Positions 17,330 through 25,797 of a DNA stretch of 64,000 bases are shown one piece after another (position 1 is the stretch's first letter; every line of letters begins with the position of its first letter). Position numbers and translations under genes: made by a program. This DNA is from an uncultured Vicinamibacterales bacterium. GTDB lineage: Bacteria; Acidobacteriota; Vicinamibacteria; Vicinamibacterales; UBA8438. The stretch lies in NCBI GenBank assembly GCA_958295905.1, contig OY282382.1, forward strand, positions 1,388,001 to 1,452,000, written 5' to 3'. The notes beneath the pieces were generated by a model that saw only the letters and a list, made by a program, of their open reading frames with translations, had not been told where the DNA came from and searched no databases.

Positions 17330-18538
17330 TCAGTTCCCGGCGGTCTGCCGCCCGATGAACCGGCCCAACAGGGGAACCGCGAACGAGTACTTCCCGTGTC
17401 GATTCTTGTATACCAGGCCCTGGGCGGACAGCGTGACGAGCATCTGGTTGACGTGGCTGCTGCTGAACGGCTTGTTCAGAGTTCGCCTGGAATCCTCGAC
17501 CACTTCCTGGACCGTGAACTCGTCGTCGCAGCCTTCGAGTCGGGCGATCACCGACAGCAGATCCCGTTGCCGGTCGGTGGCGCGCGCCCAGCGTCCGGCG
17601 AAGAAGTCGGTGTCGAGCTTCCGTTCGATTTCCGCGACGGGGACGGACGCCCGTTCGTCCTTGTCGAGCCGTTGGATGAACGCGTCGTAGACCTCGCGGC
17701 AGATGAACTGCAGGAAATAGGGATAGCCGCCGGACGTTTCGACGATCGTCCGTACGGCGTCGTCGGACAACCGCACCGGACACGCCGCGTCCTCTACCGG
17801 TCTGCGAACCGCGTCTTCACTCTCGCGCTCGTTCAGACTCCGCAGAAACCGCACCCTGAACATTCTCTCGGAGAACGTTCGGGCCTCCACCAGCTTGGGG
17901 AACAGCGTGGGCAGACCGGTCAGGACCAGCATCAGCGGGAGCCCCATCTTCTGCAGAGACTGGAAGGTGTCGAGCAGGAGGGACAGGGGGTACTGTTCTC
18001 TCGCCGGCCGATCCGCGAGATTCTGGGCTTCGTCGTAGGCGAAGATGATTCCGCGCACGGCCCCGGCCTGCGAGAGCCCGTTCCAGGCGAACTGGAGAAC
18101 CGCCTTGAGCTTGTCGAGCGCCAAGCCGGGGGTGCGGTGGTAGTGTTCGATGAGGGTCTCGTAGCCGAGGGTGTGCGTGATGGTCTCGGTGGCGGCCCCG
18201 AACCCCGCCGGGCGCCGTTCCTCGGTGGCCACGACCACGCTGGAGGTGGCCGGCGCCAGATCCGTGCAGAGCCGCGTCGCCAGGTTGTCCTCGCTGACGC
18301 TGGTCGACTCCGACAGGTCGGTTCCCGCCCAGAGCCACCCCCGGCTCGTCGCCGGCGGCTTGAACGTATCGAGCAGCACCGTCTTGCCCACGCCGCGAAG
18401 CCCCGTGAGGACGAGGTTGTCCAGGATCGGGCGCTGGTCGAGCAGCCCGAGAAACTCGTTGCGTTCCACGTGACGACCGGCCAGATACGGCGGGGTGTGC
18501 CCGGCCCCGGGACGAAACGGATTCGAGAACTCGGCCAT
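17330..18538 (-). CDS. ORC/Cdc6-like AAA ATPase
   Basis: A 402-residue protein starting MAEFSNPFRPGAGHTPPYLA. Walker A is GLRGVGKTVLL, Walker B is GIIFAYDEAQNLA and a sensor strand reads LMLVLTGLPTLF. The C-terminal ~90 residues form a winged helix (FTVQEVVEDSRRTLNKPFSS, then HVNQMLVTLSAQGLVYKNRH), giving the AAA-plus-wHTH layout of archaeal Cdc6-like and bacterial AAA_16 proteins. It probably binds DNA in an ATP-dependent way. Such genes are frequent in mobile or defence regions, but there is no partner in the same transcript. An AT-rich promoter lies directly upstream; with that promoter the internal ATG is preferred over the upstream TTG. Confidence 0.75.
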   Translation of the reverse strand: MAEFSNPFRPGAGHTPPYLAGRHVERNEFLGLLDQRPILDNLVLTGLRGVGKTVLLDTFKPPATSRGWLWAGTDLSESTSVSEDNLATRLCTDLAPATSSVVVATEERRPAGFGAATETITHTLGYETLIEHYHRTPGLALDKLKAVLQFAWNGLSQAGAVRGIIFAYDEAQNLADRPAREQYPLSLLLDTFQSLQKMGLPLMLVLTGLPTLFPKLVEARTFSERMFRVRFLRSLNERESEDAVRRPVEDAACPVRLSDDAVRTIVETSGGYPYFLQFICREVYDAFIQRLDKDERASVPVAEIERKLDTDFFAGRWARATDRQRDLLSVIARLEGCDDEFTVQEVVEDSRRTLNKPFSSSHVNQMLVTLSAQGLVYKNRHGKYSFAVPLLGRFIGRQTAGN

Positions 18539-18571
18539 GTCGATGTTCACTAGGCGCAAGCGACGTCACTA

Positions 18572-18600
18572 AATTTATGACATTTAATAAATTCAGTCAA
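18572..18600 (-). promoter_or_regulatory. Sigma-70-like promoter with inverted repeat
   Basis: On the minus strand TTGACT and TAAATT are separated by exactly 17 bases, in a conspicuously AT-rich patch. The spacer holds AATTTAT...ATAAATT, an inverted repeat that could be an operator. Transcription would begin about 25 bases before the AAA ATPase start at 18538. Confidence 0.6.
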
Positions 18601-18712
18601 TGAACTCTGTTCTGTCCGCCCGGTTCTGCGGCGCTTGGCCTCCCGCCTCTTCGGCTGGGCGGTGACGATCAGGGAGAGCAGATCGAGCCGGCCGCCCAGC
18701 GCCCGCCGCTCT

Positions 18713-20473
18713 TCAAGGCAGCGCGAACACGAACAGGTTGTTCCCGGCGCTCGGGCGCAGCTCCGGTGTCAGCCCGAGGAAGCCCGAGGCGGTGCCGGCC
18801 GAGCCGGTGCTGACGGCCACGTACTGGCGCCCGCCGACCGCGTAGGAGATCGGGAACCCGGTCACCGCCGAGCCGAGGTTGATCTCCCACAGAATCTCGC
18901 CGGTCTCCTGGTCAAGCGCCCGGAAGCGTCCGTTCACGTCGCCGCCGAACACGAGCCCGCCCCCCGTCGCCACCAGCGACATGGTGGCCGAGCGCTGCTC
19001 GTGGATCCAGCGGGTCGCGCCCGTCTCGGCCGAGATCGCCTGCACCGTGCCGACCTGGTCGGTGCCCGGCGCGATCTGGTTGCGGACGGCGAGCGCGTAG
19101 TGGCTGCCGGCGTCGCGCGAGGCGAGCATCCGTCCGCAGACGTTGCGCAGCGGCATGTACATCGTGTTGGTCAGGGGGCTGTAGGCGCCCGCCTCCCAGT
19201 CCTTGCCCCCGAACCAGCTCGGGCACGCCAGCACTTCCTGGCCCTCGGCGGTGAAGACGAGCTCGCCGTTGGGGATCACCGCCCCGGTGGCGCCGTCGAT
19301 GTCGCCGATGACGTTCTGGGTCACCGTCGGGGTGGCCCACAGGAACTCGCCGGTCTCCCGGTCCAAGGTATAGACGACCCCGGTCTTGCCGGGAATGCCG
19401 GTCACCACCTTCCGCGTCCCGCCGGCCGCGAGCCGCGGGTTGATCCAGCTCACCGCGGCGGGATCGGGGGCCACCGCGGTGTCGACGAGCAACCGCTCGA
19501 ACGGGTGGTCGAGGTCCCAGTGGTCGTTCAGGTGCTGGTAGTACCAGACGATCTCGCCGGTGTCGGCGTCGAGGGCGAGGGTCGAGTTGTGGTACAGGTG
19601 GGTGTTCTCGATGCCGCCCCGCAGGAACTTCGGCGCCGGCGAGGTGACGGAGGTGCCGACGTAGACACGGTTCAGCTCGGGGTCGACGCTGGGGGCGGTC
19701 CACGACCCCACGTGCACGCGGTCCTCGTAGGGCACGTCGCCCCACGTCTCGTCGCCCGGCTCTCCCGGGGCCGGCACCAGCCGCCGGCGCCACCGCTCCT
19801 CGCCGGTCTCCGCGTCGTGGGCCACGATGACGCACGCCTCCGGTCCCGCCCACGGCCGGCAGCTTCGTCCCGAGAACGCCTTGCCGCCGGCGACGATCGG
19901 GCCCGACGAATGCCGGGCGGGATTCACCGTGTAGTCGAGAATCTCGGTTTCCCAGACCAGCTCGCCGGTGCGGGCGTCGAGGGCGTAGATGTAGTCGTCG
20001 TTGCTCGTGTCGAGGATGCGGGTCCCGTGGATGGCGATGTTGCGGTTCACGCTGACGAGCCCGCGGATGTAGTCGTCGATGTCGTCGGGGAGGTCGCGGC
20101 GGTACTCCCAGCGGAGATCGCCGGTCACCGCGTCGATGGCCTGAATGACGTCGTTCGGGTTCGGCATGTACAGCACGCCGCCGTACGCGAGGGGCGTGCC
20201 CTGCTGGCTGCCCGGGGCGAGGGCGCGGGTCCACACCATGCGCAGGTCGCCGACGTTGCCGCGGTCGATCTCGTCGAGGGGGCTGTACCCCCACCCGTCG
20301 AGGGTGCGCCGCCACATCAGCCAGTCGCCCGGGGCGGGGTCCTCGAGCATGGCGTCGGTGACGGGCACGAAGTCGTCGCCGGTCTGCGCGGCGGGAGATG
20401 CGATCCAGGCCAGTGCGATCGCCGCGACGGCCGCCACGGATCGGCGGGGGACTGCGTTACACCTTGGGTTCAT
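18713..20473 (-). CDS. PQQ-dependent dehydrogenase, periplasmic
   Basis: A 586-residue quinoprotein. The ATG at 20473 opens a signal peptide (VAAVAAIALAWIASPAAQ). The mature part is an eight-bladed propeller with repeated W-motifs such as AIDAVTGDLRWEYRR, ALDARTGELVWETEI, ALDADTGEIVWYYQ and ALDQETGEILWEINLG. WFGGKDWEAGAYSPLTNTMY is typical of the family. No haem domain is fused, so electrons must leave through a separate cytochrome; the diheme cytochrome at 25798 is a possible but unlinked acceptor. Substrate (alcohol, sugar or other) cannot be told from sequence. Confidence 0.9.
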   Translation of the reverse strand: MNPRCNAVPRRSVAAVAAIALAWIASPAAQTGDDFVPVTDAMLEDPAPGDWLMWRRTLDGWGYSPLDEIDRGNVGDLRMVWTRALAPGSQQGTPLAYGGVLYMPNPNDVIQAIDAVTGDLRWEYRRDLPDDIDDYIRGLVSVNRNIAIHGTRILDTSNDDYIYALDARTGELVWETEILDYTVNPARHSSGPIVAGGKAFSGRSCRPWAGPEACVIVAHDAETGEERWRRRLVPAPGEPGDETWGDVPYEDRVHVGSWTAPSVDPELNRVYVGTSVTSPAPKFLRGGIENTHLYHNSTLALDADTGEIVWYYQHLNDHWDLDHPFERLLVDTAVAPDPAAVSWINPRLAAGGTRKVVTGIPGKTGVVYTLDRETGEFLWATPTVTQNVIGDIDGATGAVIPNGELVFTAEGQEVLACPSWFGGKDWEAGAYSPLTNTMYMPLRNVCGRMLASRDAGSHYALAVRNQIAPGTDQVGTVQAISAETGATRWIHEQRSATMSLVATGGGLVFGGDVNGRFRALDQETGEILWEINLGSAVTGFPISYAVGGRQYVAVSTGSAGTASGFLGLTPELRPSAGNNLFVFALP

Positions 20474-20559
20474 GGTTCTGACTCCTGACGAGGGTCCGCC
20501 TCCAGACCGGCGAGACATGCCGGTCTGCGCGATCGCTGACAACCGTGGTCCGTCCACCC

Positions 20560-20675
20560 CGGCGAACACAACACAGGGCTTGGCGGACTGTGCCTGCTCC
20601 CGTTTCCTCGAAGATCACGGCCAGCACCGCCGACGCGTCCAAAAGCGTCCGGCCGGCGTCACTCTCGTGCGGCAT
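20560..20675 (-). pseudogene. Truncated VapC-type PIN toxin
   Basis: Starts at an ATG inside the end of the AbrB antitoxin gene and reads MPHESDAGRTLLDASAVLAV followed by IFEETGAGTVRQAL. This is the first strand-Asp motif and first helix of a PIN toxin. After about 38 residues homology ends and the frame runs into the PQQ gene leader. The other catalytic acids are missing, so the toxin is dead. Confidence 0.7.
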
Positions 20676-20952
20676 CTTCGCGTCGTTCGGCGATGAACGT
20701 ATCGACGACGCTGGCCGGTTCCTTTCGCCGGCGCCGAGCGATGGCCTGCGCCCGATCAATGGCCGCGTCGATGGTGCGCAACCGGATGGTGGCGCCGTCG
20801 AGACCGATCGTGAGCGACTGACCGCTGCGGGTGCCGAGGGTTCGACGAATCTTCGCTGGAATCACCACACGTCCGGCCGAATCGATGGAGACGCGCTCCC
20901 CGCCACGGGTTGGTTCGTCGATTCTCCCGGATTCGGCCCCAGACGCCATCAT
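20659..20952 (-). CDS. AbrB/MazE-type antitoxin
   Basis: A 97-residue protein (start MMASGAESGRID). Residues ~20-65 form a swapped-hairpin SpoVT/AbrB domain (RVSIDSAGRVVIPAKIRRTL). The tail is charged and helical (ARRRRKEPASVVDTFIAERR). It would bind its own promoter and neutralise a PIN toxin; the adjacent toxin gene overlaps its end but is truncated, leaving an orphan antitoxin. A promoter-like pair TTGTGT / GATAAT with an 18-base spacer lies immediately upstream, so the leader would be very short. Confidence 0.75.
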   Translation of the reverse strand: MMASGAESGRIDEPTRGGERVSIDSAGRVVIPAKIRRTLGTRSGQSLTIGLDGATIRLRTIDAAIDRAQAIARRRRKEPASVVDTFIAERREDAARE

Positions 20953-20961
20953 CGGACCATC

Positions 20962-20991
20962 ATTATCCGGCCCCGGCCGGATGCAACACAA
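20962..20991 (-). promoter_or_regulatory. Promoter-like boxes for AbrB antitoxin
   Basis: TTGTGT and GATAAT separated by 18 bases on the minus strand. The region includes part of a short dispersed repeat shared with 43797..43833 (core CCGGCCGGATGCA). Confidence 0.4.
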
Positions 20992-21041
20992 CTTCTGCCA
21001 CGCACCCCAAGCCACGGTCCGTTCCGCCGTCCGTGCGGGGC

Positions 21042-22088
21042 CTACTGCCACCGGAACACGCGGAGCGCGAGCGTGAACGTCACCACCCCCCAACCGGCCA
21101 GCAGGCCGAGCTCGACGCCGACGCCGGCCAGCGCGTGGCCGTTCAACATCACGCCCCGCAGCGCGTCGATCAGCGCGGTGAGCGGGAGCGCGCGGATGAA
21201 CGGCTGGGCGGCTTCGGGGAAGTTCGTCACCGCGAAGAACACCCCGCTGCAGATCCACATCGGGACCATCACCACGTTCATGATGCCGGAGACCCCCTCG
21301 ATGGTGCGGGCCCGGCTCGCCGTCAGCAGCCCGATGCCCCCGAACGCGAGGGCGCCCACCAGCGCCACCACCACCAGGGCCGCGGGGCCGCCCTCGTTCC
21401 CGACCCCGAAGACCCAGCCCGCGAACCCGAGGAGCGCGAGCATCTCGAACCCCAGGAACGCGAGCCGCGAGACGACCAGCGACGCCAGGAAGTGCGATCG
21501 GCGCATGGGGGTGGCGACCATCCGCTTCAGCAGCTTGCGCGACCGCGCCATCACGATGCCGAACCCGAGCCCCCACATGCCCGTGCCCATGATGTTCATG
21601 CCCAGCAGGCCGGGCACCAGCCAGTCGATGTACCGGCTGCCGGGCGTCGCCACCTCCTCCGTCCGGGCGGTCCACGCGGGCGCGTGACCGGCCGCGCCGG
21701 CCAGCGCCCGGTCGACGAGCAGGCGGGTCAGGCGGCTCTCGGGGCGGACCGGGTCGTACCGGTAGGTGGGCGGCGATCCGGGCACCACCACCAGATGCGC
21801 GCGCCCGTCCCGCAGGAGGGCCAGCTCGTCCCCCTCGGGGGTGACGACCCCCTCGAGGTCGCCGGCCCGCGCCAGCGCGGCCAGGATCGGCGCCGCGCCC
21901 GGCGCGTCCCTGACCGCCACCGGCATCGGCTCCTCGCCGCGGGACTGGAACGCGATGCCGAGGGCCAGGGCCATGAGGATGGGGAAGACGAAGATCCAGA
22001 ACACCATCTCCGGCTCCCGGATCGTCAGCCTGAACCGGGCGAGGGTCAGCGCGGCCAGTGGATGCCGGAAGGGGCCGCCGTCAGACAT
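21042..22088 (-). CDS. ABC-2 type transporter permease
   Basis: A 348-residue membrane protein. The N-terminal helix (EMVFWIFVFPILMALALGIA) is followed by a periplasmic domain of about 120 residues and five further hydrophobic segments, as in ABC-2 exporters. It overlaps the ATPase gene by 8 bases and is translationally coupled to it. Together they form a type that exports drugs, lipids or polysaccharides. The substrate is not evident. Confidence 0.85.
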   Translation of the reverse strand: MSDGGPFRHPLAALTLARFRLTIREPEMVFWIFVFPILMALALGIAFQSRGEEPMPVAVRDAPGAAPILAALARAGDLEGVVTPEGDELALLRDGRAHLVVVPGSPPTYRYDPVRPESRLTRLLVDRALAGAAGHAPAWTARTEEVATPGSRYIDWLVPGLLGMNIMGTGMWGLGFGIVMARSRKLLKRMVATPMRRSHFLASLVVSRLAFLGFEMLALLGFAGWVFGVGNEGGPAALVVVALVGALAFGGIGLLTASRARTIEGVSGIMNVVMVPMWICSGVFFAVTNFPEAAQPFIRALPLTALIDALRGVMLNGHALAGVGVELGLLAGWGVVTFTLALRVFRWQ

Positions 22089-23043
22089 CGCGCAGGCGCC
22101 TTCCCGTCAGCGAGACGAACACGTCTTCCAGGGTCGCGGCGTGGGTGGTGACCGAGACGAGCGCGATGCCCGCCTCCTCTGCGAAGCGCATCAGGGCCGG
22201 CAGCGTCTCCTGCAGGTCCTCGGCGCCGAGCTGCCACCGGTCTCCGGCGCGGTCGACGTCCCGGACGCCGGGCAGCGCCGCCAGCCGCGCGGCGATCTCG
22301 CGGGCGTCCGGCTCGGCGTCCTGTCCGGACGGGAGACCGAACTCGATCACGTGGGCCGCCCCCAGGGAGGCGATCAGCTCCCGCGGCGCGCCCTGCGCGA
22401 TGATGCGGCCGCCGTCGACGATGGCGACGCGGTCGCACAGGACCTGCGCCTCGTCCATGTAGTGGGTGGTCAGCAGGATGCTGCCGTCCGCGGCCCGGAA
22501 CCGTTGCAGCACCGACCACAGTTGCCGGCGCGACTGCGGGTCGAGCCCCGTCGTCGGCTCGTCGAGAAACAGCAGCTCGGGGTCGCCGACCAGCGCGCAC
22601 CCGACGGCCAGCCGTTGCCGCTGCCCGCCCGAGAGCTGGCCGACCCACGTGCCCGCCTTGGCCTGCAGGCCGAGGGTCTCCAGCACGTCGGCGACCGGCG
22701 GGCCCCCGCGGTAGAACGACCGGAACAGGCCGAGGGTCTCGGCCACCGACAGCCGCTCGTCGAACTGCGTTTCCTGCAGGTGGATGCCCAGCCGCCGGCG
22801 CAGCGCGTCGTCGTCCGCGCCCCACCGCGAGCCCAGCACCTCGACCGCGCCCGCGTCCGGCGCCAGCAGCCCTTCGAGGATCTCGATGGTGGTCGTCTTG
22901 CCGGCCCCGTTGGGACCCAGCAGGCCGAAGCACTCGCCGCGGCGCACCGTGAGATCGAGGCCGTCGACCGCGGTCAAATCGCCGTAGCGTTTCACGAGAC
23001 CCGTGCAGTTGAGGGCCGGACGGCCGGTCGCCGGTAGAGGCAT
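22081..23043 (-). CDS. ABC transporter ATP-binding protein
   Basis: A 320-residue ATPase beginning MPLPATGRPALNCTGLVKRY. Walker A is GPNGAGKTTT, the signature is LSGGQRQRLAVG, Walker B is LLFLDEPTTGLDP and the H-loop is LLTTHYMDEA. The C-terminal 80 residues end LEDVFVSLTGRRLRDV, typical of drug-export and CcmA/NodI-like subunits. It pairs with the overlapping permease gene. The longer upstream frame was rejected because it lacks coding character. It is divergent from the small gene at 23177. Confidence 0.9.
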   Translation of the reverse strand: MPLPATGRPALNCTGLVKRYGDLTAVDGLDLTVRRGECFGLLGPNGAGKTTTIEILEGLLAPDAGAVEVLGSRWGADDDALRRRLGIHLQETQFDERLSVAETLGLFRSFYRGGPPVADVLETLGLQAKAGTWVGQLSGGQRQRLAVGCALVGDPELLFLDEPTTGLDPQSRRQLWSVLQRFRAADGSILLTTHYMDEAQVLCDRVAIVDGGRIIAQGAPRELIASLGAAHVIEFGLPSGQDAEPDAREIAARLAALPGVRDVDRAGDRWQLGAEDLQETLPALMRFAEEAGIALVSVTTHAATLEDVFVSLTGRRLRDV

Positions 23044-23176
23044 CGGTGAGGTGGTCGGTCTGCCGAACAGCGTATCAGCAATCTGCCCCCCCGTGAAGTT
23101 CGGCAGAGCGAGACGGCGTCCAGGCCGGGCCGCAAGGCCGGTAGGGAAGGGTTTTCTCGCTACGTGTGGTACAAAT

Positions 23177-23311
23177 ATGAAGGAAACGGTCTTCGAAGGC
23201 CGGCTGGTGAACCGGGGGACTGGCGAGTACGAGTACAAGGGATACCCGCTCGATCGGGGCGAGTGGCCGACCGGCATCCAGGAGATCCATGCCGATCACG
23301 TTCGAGACTGA
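23177..23311 (+). CDS. 44-residue protein preceding ImmA-like gene
   Basis: A tiny protein, MKETVFEGRLVNRGTGEYEY continuing to a charged end (EIHADHVRD). It overlaps the next gene by 23 bases in another frame, so the pair is probably co-translated. No known family. The compact beta-like pattern suggests a folded partner of the following protein, which is inference only. Confidence 0.5.
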   Translation: MKETVFEGRLVNRGTGEYEYKGYPLDRGEWPTGIQEIHADHVRD

Positions 23312-23948
23312 ATGGGTGGCGGCCGACGAGATCCGGGGCCCCGAACTGGCCTCGACTTGGGCCTCCCTGCTCATCAGAGTCGACGACGCCGTGCTCACAC
23401 GTGTCGTCGATCAGAAGGCGCAGACCGTTCGCGACCACGTCTACGTTCCGCTCTATCCGCTCGCCGAGTCGATCGTCTCGAACTGGTGGTTCCTGCTCCA
23501 CGAAGTCGGAAACCCGGCGAAGAACGACGACGCATTCGAACGGCGGCACGCCCTCGTGTCCATCAGAGACGGATACGCGTTTCCGAAGCTCCAGGTCGTG
23601 TCGTCTGGAACCCGGACGCTTCTTGCCTGGACCCCCCACTCGCTCCCATGGGCCAAGCTCGCCTACCCGCACGAGAATCAGGTCTGGGTCGACGGGAACG
23701 AGTTCCGCGAGAGTTGCGCCGATCTCGTGGATCGCGTCATTGGCAGGCTCGTGTCCCGCGGCATCGAGGGGACGTTTCTGCAAGAAGAATGGGCCTCGGT
23801 CCAGGCCGCGGATCAGGACGAGTCACGGTTCTGCAGGACCGCCGCGGGGCTGGGCTGGGATCCGTATGCCCTGAGCGACTCTCAACGGGAAGCCGTGTTC
23901 CGGCTCGGACAGGTTCAGAATCACCGGATCGCCGGGATCCGAAAGTAG
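23289..23948 (+). pseudogene. N-terminal half of ImmA/IrrE-type metallopeptidase protein
   Basis: A 219-residue open frame with the pattern seen in front of ImmA/IrrE peptidase domains as I recall the family: PLYPLAESIVSNWWFLLHEV, then RHALVSIRDGYAFPKLQVVS, and FCRTAAGLGWDPYALSD near the end. The following zinc HExxH domain is absent; the frame stops at AGIRK just before an unrelated permease gene. Full-length relatives are about 400 residues and act in stress or phage-repressor control. I therefore call it 3'-truncated; it could alternatively be a stand-alone regulator. Confidence 0.5.
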
Positions 23949-24057
23949 GTGTCACCCCGACCAGGGACGCGCTCCTCGATCCGTCCGAGCGGCAGTCCCC
24001 GTGATCCTCGACGCTGGGCGTCGGACGGCACTCGCGCGCGGTCCCCGCATCCCGGTC

Positions 24058-25506
24058 ATGACTGACGCTCCGGTCCACCTCCGCCGATTCCTCGGCCGCG
24101 GCGACGTGCTGGCCGTCGCGTTCGGGGCGATGGTCGGCTGGAGCTGGGTGGTGCTGGCCGGCGAGATGATTGTGCGGGCCGGCGCCGTGGGGTCGATCCT
24201 GGCGTTCGGGGCGGGGGCGGTCATGGTCTGGCTGGTGGGGCTCACCTACGCCGAGCTGTCCGCCGCCCTGTCCCGCGCCGGGGGCGAGATCAGCTTCACG
24301 TTCCTCGCGATGGGGCCCCTGGGCGCGTTCGTCTGCGGATGGACGCTGGTCCTCGCCTACGTGGCGGTCTGCGCCTTCGAGGCGGTCGCCCTGCCCACCG
24401 TCCTCGGCTATCTCGTGCCCGCGTTCGCGACCGGGGACGCGCTCTACACGGTGGCGGGGTGGGACGTGCAGCCGGGCCGGGTGCTCGCCGGGGTGGCCGG
24501 GGCGCTCGTCATCGGCGTGGTGAACTACCGCGGCATCCGGTTCGCGGCGTTCGTGCAGCAGGTCGCCGTCGCCGGCCTCCTGCTGGTCGGACTCGCCTTC
24601 TTCCTGCCCGGCGCCGCGCGCGGCGATTTCGGCAACCTCGCCCCCGCGATCACCGGCTGGGAGGGCGTACTGCGGGTGATGATCATGACCCCGTTCCTGT
24701 ACGTGGGGTTCGACGTCATCCCCCAGCTCGCGGAAGAGATCGCCCTGCCGTTCCGCACCATCGGCCGCATCATCCTGCTCTCGATCGTGATGGCCTTCGT
24801 CTGGTACGGCCTCGTGCAGTGGACGGTGGGCCTGTCGCTGCCGCCCGGCACCCTGGCCGCTCGGGCCCTGCCCACCGCCGACGCCATGAGCGCGGTCTAC
24901 GGCAGCCCGTGGGGCGGGCGCGTGCTGGTGCTCGGGGGCGCCGTCGGCATTCTGACGAGCTGGAACGCGTTCTTCCTCGGCGCGTCCCGCCTGCTGTTCG
25001 CGATGGCCCGGGGCGGCATGCTGCCGGCGGCGTTCGCCCGCCTGCACCCGCGCCACGGGTCGCCGGCCGCGGTCGTCGTGGTGCTGACCGCGATCACCGC
25101 GATCGCCCCGTTCTTCGGGCGGCCGGCCCTGGTGTGGCTCGTCGACGCCGGATCGCTGGCGACGGTGGTGGCCTATCTGCTGGTGGCGGTCGCGTTCCTC
25201 GTCATCCGGCGCCGGCACCCGGACCTGCCGCGTCCGTACCGGGTCGCGGCCCCGGCGACCGTCGGCTGGCTGGCGGTGGCGGCCACGGTGTTCTTCATCC
25301 TGCTGTACCTGCCGGGCAGCCCGTCGGCGCTGGCGTGGCCCGAGGAATGGGCCATCGTCCTCCTGTGGCTGGGATTGGGGGTGGTGCTGGGCGCCGGCAT
25401 GCGCCGCCGCGTGGCCGTACTGGGCCCCCGCCGGCAGGCGCGGCTGATTCTCGGCGACGGCGCGAGCCTGCTGGAATCCGACCATCCCCGCGCGCGGAGC
25501 GGGTAG
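24058..25506 (+). CDS. APC-superfamily amino-acid permease
   Basis: A 482-residue integral membrane protein beginning MTDAPVHLRRFLGRGDVLAV. The first helix pair carries GAMVGWSWVVLAGEMI, the substrate-site glycines of APC transporters. About twelve hydrophobic segments follow and the motif PFLYVGFDVIPQLAEEIALP is characteristic of the family's helix 6. It should import an amino acid or amine by cation symport or exchange. It is monocistronic, with a dispersed 118-bp repeat directly behind the stop. The ATG was preferred over the earlier GTG because family N-termini start here. Confidence 0.85.
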   Translation: MTDAPVHLRRFLGRGDVLAVAFGAMVGWSWVVLAGEMIVRAGAVGSILAFGAGAVMVWLVGLTYAELSAALSRAGGEISFTFLAMGPLGAFVCGWTLVLAYVAVCAFEAVALPTVLGYLVPAFATGDALYTVAGWDVQPGRVLAGVAGALVIGVVNYRGIRFAAFVQQVAVAGLLLVGLAFFLPGAARGDFGNLAPAITGWEGVLRVMIMTPFLYVGFDVIPQLAEEIALPFRTIGRIILLSIVMAFVWYGLVQWTVGLSLPPGTLAARALPTADAMSAVYGSPWGGRVLVLGGAVGILTSWNAFFLGASRLLFAMARGGMLPAAFARLHPRHGSPAAVVVVLTAITAIAPFFGRPALVWLVDAGSLATVVAYLLVAVAFLVIRRRHPDLPRPYRVAAPATVGWLAVAATVFFILLYLPGSPSALAWPEEWAIVLLWLGLGVVLGAGMRRRVAVLGPRRQARLILGDGASLLESDHPRARSG

Positions 25507-25529
25507 GGAGATCCTGCGCCGCCTCCGTG

Positions 25530-25647
25530 CAGGACCATCCCGCGCTCCGTCACCGCCGTGCGCAGGCGGAATCGTGGCGGGTCCTGGGCTCCGGACGTGC
25601 GGCATCGTGGGTCTCACGCGGCGCCGGCCGGTCGGCAAGACGGTGGC
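25530..25647. repeat. Dispersed 118-bp repeat, copy 1
   Basis: Begins CAGGACCATCCCGCGCTCCG and ends GGCAAGACGGTGGC. It matches 61070..61189 closely throughout. Both copies lie immediately downstream of a forward gene (the permease here, moeA there), so this is a 3'-flanking repeat family. Confidence 0.75.
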
Positions 25648-25797
25648 GACCCCTCGAATCGGGGACGGGCCGTCACGCGAAGTCAGCGTGGGATGCTCCT
25701 CCGCCTCCGTGCATCCGCTATTGCAATTCGGACATCGACGTGCCATAAAGCTGACGTTGTTGCGGAAACGTGAACAAGGCTTGAAAGGCGACCTACG

